Positions 45,088 through 53,260 of a DNA stretch of 64,000 nucleotides are shown here, in pieces. Numbering within the stretch: the stretch's first letter is position 1; the number at the start of each line of letters is the position of its first letter. The notes beneath the pieces were generated by a model, which saw only the letters and a program-made list of their open reading frames with translations, was not told the origin of the DNA and searched no databases. The position numbers and the translations under genes are program-made. Source of the DNA: Candidatus Krumholzibacteriota bacterium. Lineage in GTDB: Bacteria > Krumholzibacteriota > Krumholzibacteriia > JAJRXK01. The DNA lies in NCBI GenBank assembly GCA_024276305.1, contig JAJRXK010000058.1:62001-126000 (forward strand), written 5' to 3'.

Positions 45088-45729
45088 TCAGTCCGGGATC
45101 CGGGTGATGTAGTCGTCGATCCATTTGGGGCGCACCAGGCGACCCTTCTTGCCGCGAATCTTGTCCTGAAGACGCATGAGTCCCTCGAGCAGGACCTCGG
45201 GGCGCGGCGGACAACCCGGTACGTAGACGTCCACGGGGATCATCATGTCGACCCCCTTCACCACGTGATAGCCATGCTTGAAATAGGGACCTCCGCCGAT
45301 GGCGCAGCTCCCCATGGCGATGACCCACTTAGGATCGGGCATCTGGTCGTAGAGTCGCTTGACCCGAGTGGCCATTTTTGCGGTGACCGTGCCCGAGACG
45401 ATCATGAGATCGGACTGGCGGGGAGTGGCTCGCATCGCGCCGGCCCCGAAGCGGTCCAAGTCGTAGCGTGTCCCCGCCGCCGACATCATCTCGATGGCGC
45501 AACAGGCGAGACCGAAGGTCATGGGCCAGATGCTCGAGAGCTGCGCCCACCGGAAAAGAGACTGCACCTGCGCGAGAATCACGAGATCGCTGCCCGGCTG
45601 GACCACGCTGGCCAGATCCTCATCGGTGCCGAAGCTCAGGAGCTGCTCGCGATCTCCACCGATGTGATCGCCCACCGCATTGAACGCCTCTTCGGGATTG
45701 CGCCGGGGCCCTCGGGTCTCAGCCGCCAT
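45088..45729 (-). CDS. nuoB: NADH-quinone oxidoreductase subunit B (PSST, cluster N2)
   Basis: A 213-residue subunit. The ligands of the terminal 4Fe-4S cluster N2 are present: the adjacent cysteines in [11 protein letters not shown], then [12 protein letters not shown] and [11 protein letters not shown]. The N-terminal extension of about 45 residues before the [13 protein letters not shown] segment is somewhat long. The gene overlaps nuoA by 11 bases. Confidence 0.96.
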   Translation of the reverse strand: MAAETRGPRRNPEEAFNAVGDHIGGDREQLLSFGTDEDLASVVQPGSDLVILAQVQSLFRWAQLSSIWPMTFGLACCAIEMMSAAGTRYDLDRFGAGAMRATPRQSDLMIVSGTVTAKMATRVKRLYDQMPDPKWVIAMGSCAIGGGPYFKHGYHVVKGVDMMIPVDVYVPGCPPRPEVLLEGLMRLQDKIRGKKGRLVRPKWIDDYITRIPD

Positions 45730-46198
45730 GTTCGCTCACCTTCACCCTTCCGTGAGGGGCCGCGTCCTTGGAAGTCAGGACGGAGAGGGGACGAACCTCT
45801 CGGAGATCGCGGGACTGGAGGCCCTTGACCCATTCGAGGTCCCCCTTGGACCAGACGTAGGCCAGACCCAGAGCCAGAATCGTGATGAAGAAAGCCATTT
45901 CCCAGAAGGCGAAGGCCCCCAAGGTCTTCAGCATGTCGTTGAAGGCGACGGCCCAGGGCAGCATGAAGATGATTTCGACGTCGAAGACGATGAAGAACAG
46001 GGCGATGAGGTAGAAGCGGACGTTGAATTGGATCCAGGGGCTTCCCTCGGCGTCCTCACCGCACTCATAGACCGTCTGCTTGGCCGGATGGAGGTTGTGA
46101 GGCCGAATGAGGTGCGAAATGACCTGGGAGACCACCACGAAGCCCAGCCCCAGGCAGAGAAAGACGAAGACGGTCGCGAATTGGATCAGCACCTTCAT
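45719..46198 (-). CDS. nuoA: NADH-quinone oxidoreductase subunit A, first gene of the nuo operon
   Basis: A 159-residue membrane subunit with three helices. The conserved loop is [20 protein letters not shown], followed by [21 protein letters not shown]. The C-terminal polar tail is longer than usual. Upstream, 186 bases separate it from the divergent ArsR-type regulator and contain the palindrome at 46289-46304, so transcription of the whole nuo operon probably starts there. Confidence 0.95.
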   Translation of the reverse strand: MKVLIQFATVFVFLCLGLGFVVVSQVISHLIRPHNLHPAKQTVYECGEDAEGSPWIQFNVRFYLIALFFIVFDVEIIFMLPWAVAFNDMLKTLGAFAFWEMAFFITILALGLAYVWSKGDLEWVKGLQSRDLREVRPLSVLTSKDAAPHGRVKVSEHGG

Positions 46199-46288
46199 AC
46201 TCCCTGTGGGGGCCCGGAGGCGAGCGACGCGCCCACCCTACGGTGGAAACTGGAAGCTGTCACCATCCGAAGCACTTCGCCATATAGC

Positions 46289-46304
46289 AGTTGTGAGTAC
46301 AACT
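46289..46304. promoter_or_regulatory. Palindromic operator candidate between nuoA and arsR-type gene
   Basis: AGTTGT (46289-46294), a GAGT spacer and ACAACT (46299-46304) form a perfect dyad. It overlaps the -35 box of the rightward promoter and lies about 90 bases upstream of nuoA on the other strand. ArsR-family dimers bind short dyads of this kind. Confidence 0.6.
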
Positions 46305-46320
46305 TGGTTAGTTTTATAAT
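46291..46320 (+). promoter_or_regulatory. Sigma70-type promoter for the ArsR-DUF2087 gene
   Basis: TTGTGA (46291-46296) and a perfect TATAAT (46315-46320) are separated by 18 bases and lie about 65 bases before the ATG at 46385. It is the clearest promoter in the window. The surrounding stretch is AT-rich against a GC-rich background. Confidence 0.65.
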
Positions 46321-46384
46321 TGTCGAAGTATCAGTGTTCTCACCGACGAGACGACCGCCCCTGCGAGAGCCCTCCGGAGCTACC

Positions 46385-46972
46385 ATGACCGCTTCTTCCG
46401 AAGATTTCTGCGAGCTGTGGACCGACCGATTCCGCGCCCTGGGCGATGGCAGCCGCCTGAAGATCTTCGCCCTGTTGGTGCGGCGGCCCCACTTCGGCGA
46501 GGAGCTCGCCCAGGCCCTCGGGCTCAGCCCAGCCACGATCACCCACCACATCCGAACCCTGAAGGCCGCCCGCCTCGTGCGCTCCGACCGCCAGGGTCGC
46601 TATGTCCTCCACCGAATCCGCTCCGGGCAGATCGAGGAATGGTCCCAGTTCTGGGCGCAGACCTCCACCCTCGCCGACCGCCTGGACCTGCCCGGAGAAG
46701 AGCAGATCTCCGAAGTCGTCCTGCGCCGCTACCTCGATCGCGACGGCCTTCTCACCCAGATTCCCTTCGCCCACCGGCCGCGCGATGTGGTGCTCCGCTG
46801 GGCAGCAAGTCATCTGGATATGGACCGTCTCTATCCTGACCGCGAGCTGCGCTTCGAATTGATGAGGCTCGCCCGTCAGCCGGAAACCCTCCGGGAAGCG
46901 CTGCTGCGGGAAGGGTGGGTGGCCCAGTCCGGGGCCGCCTATCGCCGAGTGGACCGGGAGGAGGAACAGTGA
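46385..46972 (+). CDS. ArsR-family transcriptional regulator with C-terminal DUF2087 domain
   Basis: A protein of 195 residues from ATG 46385 (CCGGAG upstream). The ArsR winged helix covers about residues 10-90 (FRALGDGSRLKIFALLVRRP, ALGLSPATITHHIRTLKAAR, LVRSDRQGRYVLHRI). None of the classical metal-site cysteine motifs (ELCVCDL-type) is present. Residues of about 120-193 match DUF2087 (LTQIPFAHRPRDVVLRWAAS, YPDRELRFELMRL, TLREALLREGWVAQ). It is divergent from nuoA with a shared palindrome, so autoregulation and control of complex I are plausible. It overlaps rlmH by GTGA. Confidence 0.87.
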   Translation: MTASSEDFCELWTDRFRALGDGSRLKIFALLVRRPHFGEELAQALGLSPATITHHIRTLKAARLVRSDRQGRYVLHRIRSGQIEEWSQFWAQTSTLADRLDLPGEEQISEVVLRRYLDRDGLLTQIPFAHRPRDVVLRWAASHLDMDRLYPDRELRFELMRLARQPETLREALLREGWVAQSGAAYRRVDREEEQ

Positions 46973-47388
46973 TCCGTATCTTTCCCATCGGTCGCCTCCG
47001 CCTGGGCTGGGCCCAGACCGCCTGCGCGGATTACGAGAGGCGATTGCGCCGTTTCGGGGGGGTGGAGATCCTCGAGATCCCGGACTCTCGTCCCGAAGGG
47101 GAGGCCAAGGCCCTGCGCCGCAGCCTCCGCGGCAGCCCCGTCGTCGCCTGTGACCTTCGGGGAGAGCCTTGGTCCAGTGAGGCCTTTGCCCGCTTCCTGG
47201 GAGAACACGGCAGCCCCTCCTTTCTCCTGGGAGGGCCGGAAGGACTCGATCCTTCGGTTCTGTCCGACGCGGACCATCGCTGCAGCTTTGGCCCGGTCAC
47301 CCTTCCCCATGAACTCGCGAGGGTCGTGTTGCTCGAGCAGATCTACCGAGGATGCACCATCCTCAGGGGCCATCCCTACCACCGTTGA
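46969..47388 (+). CDS. rlmH: 23S rRNA pseudouridine1915 N3-methyltransferase
   Basis: A protein of 139 residues starting at GTG 46969 in a GTGA overlap with the upstream regulator stop. It is a SPOUT-class methyltransferase. The knot region is seen as FLLGGPEGLDPSVL, SFGPVTLPHELARVVLLEQI and the C-terminal YRGCTILRGHPYHR, all characteristic of RlmH, which acts on helix 69 of assembled ribosomes. Normal RlmH length is about 155, so it is slightly short. Convergent with the DUF971 gene. Confidence 0.93.
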   Translation: MIRIFPIGRLRLGWAQTACADYERRLRRFGGVEILEIPDSRPEGEAKALRRSLRGSPVVACDLRGEPWSSEAFARFLGEHGSPSFLLGGPEGLDPSVLSDADHRCSFGPVTLPHELARVVLLEQIYRGCTILRGHPYHR

Positions 47389-47416
47389 CCGGGTGCCCCC
47401 ATGGACTCCGCCTCCG

Positions 47417-47446
47417 CTTTTCCCCAACTCGGCCCTTGGGGAAAAG
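47417..47446. terminator. Perfect hairpin after rlmH
   Basis: CTTTTCCCCAA (47417-47427) and TTGGGGAAAAG (47436-47446) form an 11-bp stem with an 8-base loop, 28 bases after the rlmH stop in a convergent intergenic region. It can fold on either strand. Confidence 0.65.
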
Positions 47447-47515
47447 TAGGGCAAGAATCGCTACCCATCGAGTGAAACTGTTGTGGTTCAATAATTTGGA
47501 ATTGTCCTCGGGGCT

Positions 47516-47574
47516 GGGGAAAAGTCCCCTGCTTATCCCCACCCCCCAGGATGTGGGGAGCTGATGTCCCCACC
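47516..47574. repeat. Two further GGGGA/TCCCC hairpins in the rlmH-DUF971 gap
   Basis: GGGGA and TCCCC around AAAAG (47516-47530), and GTGGGGA with TCCCCAC around a 7-base loop (47554-47560 with 47568-47574). Together with the hairpin at 47417-47446 they fill most of the 237-base convergent gap with related G-rich dyads. Confidence 0.55.
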
Positions 47575-47581
47575 CTACTCT

Positions 47582-47614
47582 CCCTTGGGTCGGCCCTTGG
47601 GTCGGCCCTTGGGC
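47582..47614. repeat. 12-bp tandem repeat, 2.7 copies
   Basis: CCCTTGGGTCGG occurs at 47582-47593 and 47594-47605, with a third partial copy (CCCTTGGGC) at 47606-47614. It lies just beyond the stop of the DUF971 gene, with no coding frame attributable to it. Confidence 0.8.
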
Positions 47615-47625
47615 ACCGCTCGGCA

Positions 47626-47925
47626 TCACTCGCTGAGTTCCCGCAGCATTTCCCAGGAGTAGATCCCGGTGGCGTGGCCATCTCCCCATCCGATGGCCAC
47701 CGCGTATTGGCCCACCATCTCGAGGGAAAGGACCTCGAAACTGGTGGCATTGTAGACGGGGGGGGCCGCCGGGCGCCGAATGGCCCCGGTCACATCCGGC
47801 TCCCCCGCGCAATGCGCACACTGGCAGTGGCGGCGGAGTCGTTCGAGGTCGACCACGGTCTCCCGGCCATCCGTCCACTTGAGGGCCAGAAACTCGCCCA
47901 CCACCTCCATGCGTTCCGGTCTCAT
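47626..47925 (-). CDS. DUF971 domain protein
   Basis: A protein of 99 residues from ATG 47925 (GGGGAGAAGG upstream); ATG 47952 is an alternative. It matches DUF971, related to the N-terminal domain of gamma-butyrobetaine hydroxylase: LALKWTDGRETVVDLERLRR, then the cysteine motif HCQCAHCAGE, YNATSFEVLSLEMVGQYAVA and WGDGHATGIYSWEMLREL. In other genomes this domain often sits beside Mrp/ApbC iron-sulfur carrier genes, but none is here. The likely metal ligands are His plus three Cys in HCQCAHC. Confidence 0.85.
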   Translation of the reverse strand: MRPERMEVVGEFLALKWTDGRETVVDLERLRRHCQCAHCAGEPDVTGAIRRPAAPPVYNATSFEVLSLEMVGQYAVAIGWGDGHATGIYSWEMLRELSE

Positions 47926-48165
47926 CGCCTTCTCCCCTCGCCGCCGGGCCATCGCCCTCGAGGTGCTGATGGTCTGTTCCTTGCAGAAAAAAAGCGTCAC
48001 TCTGCGGAGCCCACGCCCTCTCCCGGTGCCTCGTCTCCACCACGATGCCCCTGAGGGAATGAAGAGGAGCGACCGGGAACCGCAAGGTGCTTTCCGAGGG
48101 GACGGGGATCGGACCTGCGTCCCAGTGGACTTCGCAAAACGCATCTCTCGCCCCGAACACGCACC
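47926..48165. other. 240-base divergent intergenic region
   Basis: The gap between the divergent DUF971 and binding-protein genes. It contains an A7 run (T7 on the minus strand) between GCAGA and TCTGC arms near 47985-48010 but no promoter I would call with confidence, and no convincing small gene. Confidence 0.3.
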
Positions 48166-49869
48166 ATGATCCATCCCTCGGCTCCTCCCCCAACCTCGCC
48201 CTCGAAGCACCCGGCCCGAGCCGGGATCCGCCACCTTTCCTCTTGGGCCCTGTGGATTCCCCTGCTCACCTTGCTGAGCGGGTGCTACGACCGTCGACCG
48301 GCCGAGTCGCCGGAGGAGCACCGGGCGGAGGCCCTGCGCGGAGGCGCCTTCCAATTCACCCAGGTGGCGCCCACCAGCCTCGACCCCGCCAAGATGACCG
48401 ACACCTACCAGGCCTCGGTGTTGAATCAGATCTACGAGGGGCTCATCGGTACCGACTCGAATTTCAACATCCGGCCCGGGGTCGCCGAGTCCTGGCACAT
48501 TTCCCGGGATGGCCTCACCTACACCTTCCGACTGAAAGAGGGAGTACGTTTTCACGACGGCGCCGAGGTCCAAGCTTCCGATGTGGTCTACTCTCTGAGC
48601 CGAGTGTTCCGCATTCCCGAAGACCAGAGCTATCTGGCCCGGGAATACCTCGGTCTCATCGCGGGCACCGCCGAATACGCTCGCGGCGACACCGATTCGG
48701 TCAGCGGTCTCCAGGCCCTCGGACCCTATGACGTGCGGATCACTCTCGAGCATCCCTCCGCGTCCTTCCTGGCCGTCCTCGCCAGCGAATCGGCTCGCAT
48801 CGTTCCCGAGCACTATGTCCGCAGCCAGGGCCAGGACGTCCTCGATCATCGCCCCGTCGGATGCGGACCCTTCGTGCTCAAGTCCTGGATTCCTGGAGAG
48901 TCGATCGTCCTGGAGCGCTTCGCCGACTACCATCTGGGTGCCCTCGCCTACCTCGACTCCCTGGTCTATCACATCCCGTCGAACAACATTCGCAAGCAAG
49001 CGCTGAAGAACTTTCTGAGTGGGGTGGACAATGCCATCGAGCTGACCACCGGACGCCTCGACGCGGTGGAACACCTTCCCGACGTCGAGATCTTCCGACG
49101 CCAGGAATTGAGCCTGACCTTCCTCGGGTTCAACATGAACGAGCCGCCCTTCGACCGCCTCGAAGTGAGACGGGCCTTCGCCAACGCGATCAACCTCGAT
49201 GCCCTTCCCAGCTTGCGTCAGGGCGTACGGGTCAAGCCCAACGGACTCCTGCCCCCCGGCTTCCCCGGCTACACTCCCGACCCCAAGATGCCGGTCTTCA
49301 ATCCGACTCTCTCGCGAAGTCTGTTGGAAGAAGCGGGTTATCCCGATGGGCAGGGATTGCCGCCCATCACCCACGGCTTTGCCGACCCCTCGGACGCGGA
49401 CATTTCGCTCATCGAGGGCATCGCGGCCCAGGTTGCGCGGGTCGGATTCGATCTCCAATGGCAAGCCACGAGCTGGGACGAATTCGACCGCAACCTCCGG
49501 GAAGGCGTCTTCCAGACCTTTTCGCTCACCTGGGTCGCCGATATGCCGGACCCCGACTCCTTCTTCTACCCTCTCTTCCATTCCGCCGGGTCCGTGAACT
49601 ACACCGGCTATCACTCTCCCGCCGTCGACGCCCTTCTGGAAGCGGGCCGGCGTGGGAACACGGACGGACCGCGAATTGCTTCCTATCGGAAGGTGGAACG
49701 CCTTCTCCTGATGGATCTGCCGGTCTTTCCTCTGAACCACTCGCTCGCAGTGATCGCGGTGCGAGCCAACGTGCAGGACTTCCAGATGACTCCCATGGGA
49801 TTCGGAAACCTCCCCCTCGAAAAGGTCTGGCTCTCCCGAGTCGAGCGCGCGGGAGATCTCGCACGATGA
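48166..49869 (+). CDS. Family 5 extracellular solute-binding lipoprotein, coupled to a sensor kinase
   Basis: A protein of 567 residues with lipobox LSGC (IPLLTLLSGCYDRRP). It has the DppA/OppA-type fold: APTSLDPAKMTDTYQASVLN, YEGLIGTDSNFNIRPGVAES, YTFRLKEGVRFHDGAEVQAS, and VGCGPFVLKSW. Family members bind oligopeptides, nickel or other ligands for ABC importers. Here no permease or ATPase gene is present. Instead its stop overlaps the ATG of a histidine kinase gene (49866-49869), followed by a receiver protein gene. A ligand-sensing role for the kinase is therefore inferred. Confidence 0.87.
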   Translation: MIHPSAPPPTSPSKHPARAGIRHLSSWALWIPLLTLLSGCYDRRPAESPEEHRAEALRGGAFQFTQVAPTSLDPAKMTDTYQASVLNQIYEGLIGTDSNFNIRPGVAESWHISRDGLTYTFRLKEGVRFHDGAEVQASDVVYSLSRVFRIPEDQSYLAREYLGLIAGTAEYARGDTDSVSGLQALGPYDVRITLEHPSASFLAVLASESARIVPEHYVRSQGQDVLDHRPVGCGPFVLKSWIPGESIVLERFADYHLGALAYLDSLVYHIPSNNIRKQALKNFLSGVDNAIELTTGRLDAVEHLPDVEIFRRQELSLTFLGFNMNEPPFDRLEVRRAFANAINLDALPSLRQGVRVKPNGLLPPGFPGYTPDPKMPVFNPTLSRSLLEEAGYPDGQGLPPITHGFADPSDADISLIEGIAAQVARVGFDLQWQATSWDEFDRNLREGVFQTFSLTWVADMPDPDSFFYPLFHSAGSVNYTGYHSPAVDALLEAGRRGNTDGPRIASYRKVERLLLMDLPVFPLNHSLAVIAVRANVQDFQMTPMGFGNLPLEKVWLSRVERAGDLAR

Positions 49870-51974
49870 TCGGCTCCATTCGCCTCCCCCACCTCGGACG
49901 ATGGCGCGCGCGGATGACCATCCAGACCCGCTTCATGTTCTATTTCGGAAGTGTTGTGGTTCTGCTGATGGCGGGAGTCATCCTCCTCGCGGGACATCGC
50001 CAATTCCGAACCGCAATGCAACAGACCGAATTGCGCGGCTTCGTGATGGCTCACTCCCTCGCCGGCCTCGTCTCCAATGCACTGCTCAACTATGACTATC
50101 GCTCCCTGCAGGAAGCGGCCGACGAAATCCAGGAGGAGACGGGCGCGGCCTACGTGATCATCCTCGACAAGGAAAACACCGTCGCCGGCTATAGTGGCCG
50201 ACCCGACCTCCAGGGACGGTGGCTCACCGATCCCACCAGTCTCGAGGCCACCGACATCACCGCCCCCATGGTGCAAATGCACAGTGGCCTCTCGCAGGAT
50301 TCTCACCTCGAGAACGGGAACAACATTCTCGAAGTCGCGGTCCCGGTGATGGTCACCGGTAGCGATGTGAGCTGGGGCACGGTTCGCGTGGGGCTTTCGC
50401 TCGCCACCATGTACGCAGACCTCAACCAAACCCAACGTGACCTCGCTCTCATCGGATTCCTGGCGGTGGTCGTGGTTCTGATTTCCGCCCGCTTCTTCAG
50501 CAGTCGCATCACCGTCCCCTTGAGAGAGTTGGCCGAAGCGGCGCAGCTCGTGGCCAGCGGGAAGCTCGACCATACGGTGAGTGAAGACATGGTCGGCGAA
50601 CTCGGAGCGGTGGCGCAGAGCTTCAACAAGATGACCGGCGATCTGCGCCGAGGTCGTGACGCCATTCGCTACCAGAACCAGCACCTCGAGAACATGGTGC
50701 AAGAACGCACCGCCGCCCTGAGAGACAAGGCCCGGGAACTCGAACGTGCCAACGAAGAATTGAAAGTTGTCGACCGTCTCAAGAGCGACTTCCTGAGCAA
50801 CGTCAGCCACGAGCTCCGAACGCCGCTGACCTCGATCCGCAGCTTCACCGAGATCCTTCTCGACTCCGACTCGCAGATCGAGCCCGATGAGCGGCGAGAG
50901 TTTCTGGAAATCGTGGCCAGTCAGACGGATCGCCTGACCCGGCTCATCAGTGATCTCCTCGACCTCTCCAAGATCGAAGCGGGGGAGCTCCGCTGTTCCA
51001 TGGATCGCGTCCTCATGGGAGAGATGGTCCTCCAGCCCGCGATCGAGTCCATTCGGGCCATTGCGGCGGAATCGGATGTCTTGCTGGAAACGAATATCCC
51101 TCGAGACCTCGACGCCGGACTCGGCGACCCGGATCGCCTCGAGCAGGTGGTCATCAACCTCCTCAGCAATGCCATCAAGTTCACGCCTGCGGGCGGGAAG
51201 GTGAGTGTCCACGCCTGGAAGAGTTCCTCTCGGGTCCCGACCGAGACCGTCTCCGATGCCTTCTACGGGATGATCAGTGACACTCCGGAATCCGGGGAGT
51301 ACGTCATCGTCGAAGTCCACGACACCGGGGTCGGCATCGCTGCCTCGGACCAGGAGCTGATCTTCGAGAAGTTCGGCCAAGTGGGGAATGTCCTCACCAA
51401 CAAACCTCAGGGAACCGGACTGGGACTGACGATCTCCGCCAGCATCATGGTGCAGCACGGGGGGGCCATCTGGGTCCGGAGCGCACCCGGGGAGGGCTCG
51501 AGCTTCTATCTGAGCGTGCCGGTCGCGATGGAGAACCCCGGTCAGGAGACGGACCAGTCTCCAACCCTCGCTCAACCCACGGGCATCGACGAATTGGTGA
51601 GTGCGGTGCTCGAAGTGGCCGAAGGCCGTCGGGTCCTCGTGGTCCACGACGAAGAGGCCGCCGTGCAGGCGGTCACCCGAGCCCTCGAACCCCACGGGTT
51701 CCGGGCCGTGGGATGCACCCAAATCGACCGCGTGGTGGAACAAGTCCGAAATCTGGGCACCCACGCCGTGATTCTTGATCTGACGATGAGGAATGGAAGA
51801 GGATACGACACTCTGCGCATGCTCAAGGCCGACATCTCCACTGCCGACATACCGGTGGTGGTCATCGGTCCTGATAGTGAGGCCCAGAGTGCCCGCAATC
51901 TGGGAGCGACCACCTTGGTCGCAAAGCGCCCCCCAGAAGAGAGCGATGCCAGCCAACTCGAGCCGGTCGCATGA
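49866..51974 (+). CDS. Membrane sensor histidine kinase with C-terminal receiver domain
   Basis: A protein of 702 residues. Two helices (FMFYFGSVVVLLMAGVILLA and LALIGFLAVVVVLISARFF) flank a periplasmic Cache-like sensor of about 130 residues (YVIILDKENTVAGYSGRPDL). A HAMP domain follows (VPLRELAEAAQLVASGKLDH), then a coiled coil, HisKA with His315 in VSHELRTPLTS, and HATPase (LLSNAIKFT, DTGVGIA, GTGLGLT). Residues of about 590-690 form a receiver (VVHDEEAAV, VILDLTMRNGRGY, LVAKRP). The gene is coupled to the binding-protein gene upstream and precedes a single receiver gene, so a phosphorelay is likely. Confidence 0.9.
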   Translation: MIGSIRLPHLGRWRARMTIQTRFMFYFGSVVVLLMAGVILLAGHRQFRTAMQQTELRGFVMAHSLAGLVSNALLNYDYRSLQEAADEIQEETGAAYVIILDKENTVAGYSGRPDLQGRWLTDPTSLEATDITAPMVQMHSGLSQDSHLENGNNILEVAVPVMVTGSDVSWGTVRVGLSLATMYADLNQTQRDLALIGFLAVVVVLISARFFSSRITVPLRELAEAAQLVASGKLDHTVSEDMVGELGAVAQSFNKMTGDLRRGRDAIRYQNQHLENMVQERTAALRDKARELERANEELKVVDRLKSDFLSNVSHELRTPLTSIRSFTEILLDSDSQIEPDERREFLEIVASQTDRLTRLISDLLDLSKIEAGELRCSMDRVLMGEMVLQPAIESIRAIAAESDVLLETNIPRDLDAGLGDPDRLEQVVINLLSNAIKFTPAGGKVSVHAWKSSSRVPTETVSDAFYGMISDTPESGEYVIVEVHDTGVGIAASDQELIFEKFGQVGNVLTNKPQGTGLGLTISASIMVQHGGAIWVRSAPGEGSSFYLSVPVAMENPGQETDQSPTLAQPTGIDELVSAVLEVAEGRRVLVVHDEEAAVQAVTRALEPHGFRAVGCTQIDRVVEQVRNLGTHAVILDLTMRNGRGYDTLRMLKADISTADIPVVVIGPDSEAQSARNLGATTLVAKRPPEESDASQLEPVA

Positions 51975-51999
51975 GTCCGAGGATGGGATTGGATCCAGC

Positions 52000-52395
<396 letters not shown>

Positions 52396-52404
52396 ACGGC
52401 GAGG

Positions 52405-53145
52405 TCAGGTGGTGACCCCGAGGAGCTCGTCGTGAGCGGCCACCTCTTCGGGATAGCGCCGTCGATACCAACCCACCGCCGCATAGAAGAGGGGCGTATC
52501 CAAGGCCGCGGCGATGAGCTTGAAAGTCCATCCGGAAAGGATCATCTGTCCGATCCTGGGCTGAAGATCCGTGCCCAAGAAGAGAAGTGAAACCACCAGG
52601 GTCGTGTCGACGAGTTGACTGAGCATGGTCGACGCATTGTTTCGCAGCCACAGATGTCGACCGCGGGTGAGTCTCCGCCAGAAATGGAAGAGCTGAATGT
52701 CCACCAACTGCGCCACGAGATAGGCGATCATCGACGCCGCCACCGCCCGGCCGGTCTTCCCGAAGATCTGATGAAAATGATGGTCGAAGGTCTCCCCGGA
52801 ATAGGCGATCCCCGTGTCGACATCCACGCCTCCAATGCTCGGGATCCGATCCGCAACGAAGACCACCAGAACCACGAAGGCGCTGGCCACCAACCCGGCG
52901 AACACCACCTGATTCGCGCGCCGCTTTCCATAGCACTCGCTCAACACATCGGTGACCAGGAAGGTGATGGGGTAGGGCAGGATCCCCACGGAGAGATAGA
53001 AATAGTCTCGAAGACCAAAGGGTTCCCAGAGAAAGAACTTCTGCACGATCAGATTGCAGACCACGAGAGAAGCGAGAAAAATCGCGGTCAGAATCAGAAA
53101 TGCCAGCTCGTACTCTCTCGAACGCCGTGTCCGGTCCTTTGACAT
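52405..53145 (-). CDS. Queuosine-precursor transporter, VUT/YhhQ family
   Basis: A protein of 246 residues from ATG 53145 with six predicted helices. Family marks are LVVCNLIVQKFFLW, LSVGILPYPITFLVTDVLSE, CYGKRRANQVVFAGL, FGKTGRAVAASMIAYLVAQL and the end segment FKLIAAALDTPLFYAAVGWY. YhhQ imports 7-cyano- or 7-aminomethyl-7-deazaguanine for queuosine tRNA modification. There is an extra polar loop of about 25 residues (SIGGVDVDTGIAYSGETF) between helices. No preQ1 riboswitch was recognised upstream, and no que genes are nearby. Confidence 0.88.
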   Translation of the reverse strand: MSKDRTRRSREYELAFLILTAIFLASLVVCNLIVQKFFLWEPFGLRDYFYLSVGILPYPITFLVTDVLSECYGKRRANQVVFAGLVASAFVVLVVFVADRIPSIGGVDVDTGIAYSGETFDHHFHQIFGKTGRAVAASMIAYLVAQLVDIQLFHFWRRLTRGRHLWLRNNASTMLSQLVDTTLVVSLLFLGTDLQPRIGQMILSGWTFKLIAAALDTPLFYAAVGWYRRRYPEEVAAHDELLGVTT

Positions 53146-53260
53146 GCAATCCGCCGATCTTCGGGAAGGGGATTGTGAGACTAACGGATTCTGCACGGGG
53201 TGCAACGGCGTGGGAATGCCGGTTGCCCCCAACGCATCCAGGCCCCAAGATCGCAGCACC

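Noticed and set aside
45680..46384. Upstream in-frame extension of the ArsR-type protein
   Set aside because: It overlaps nuoA and nuoB on the other strand. The ATG at 46385 has a ribosome site and a promoter in front of it.
47997..49740. Long minus-strand frame continuing upstream of the DUF971 protein
   Set aside because: It is antisense to the binding-protein gene, and the DUF971 domain has its own start with a good ribosome site at 47925.
53146..53260. preQ1 riboswitch before the queuosine-precursor transporter
   Set aside because: No preQ1-I pseudoknot pattern (C-rich loop with an A-rich tail) or other class was recognisable in this stretch.
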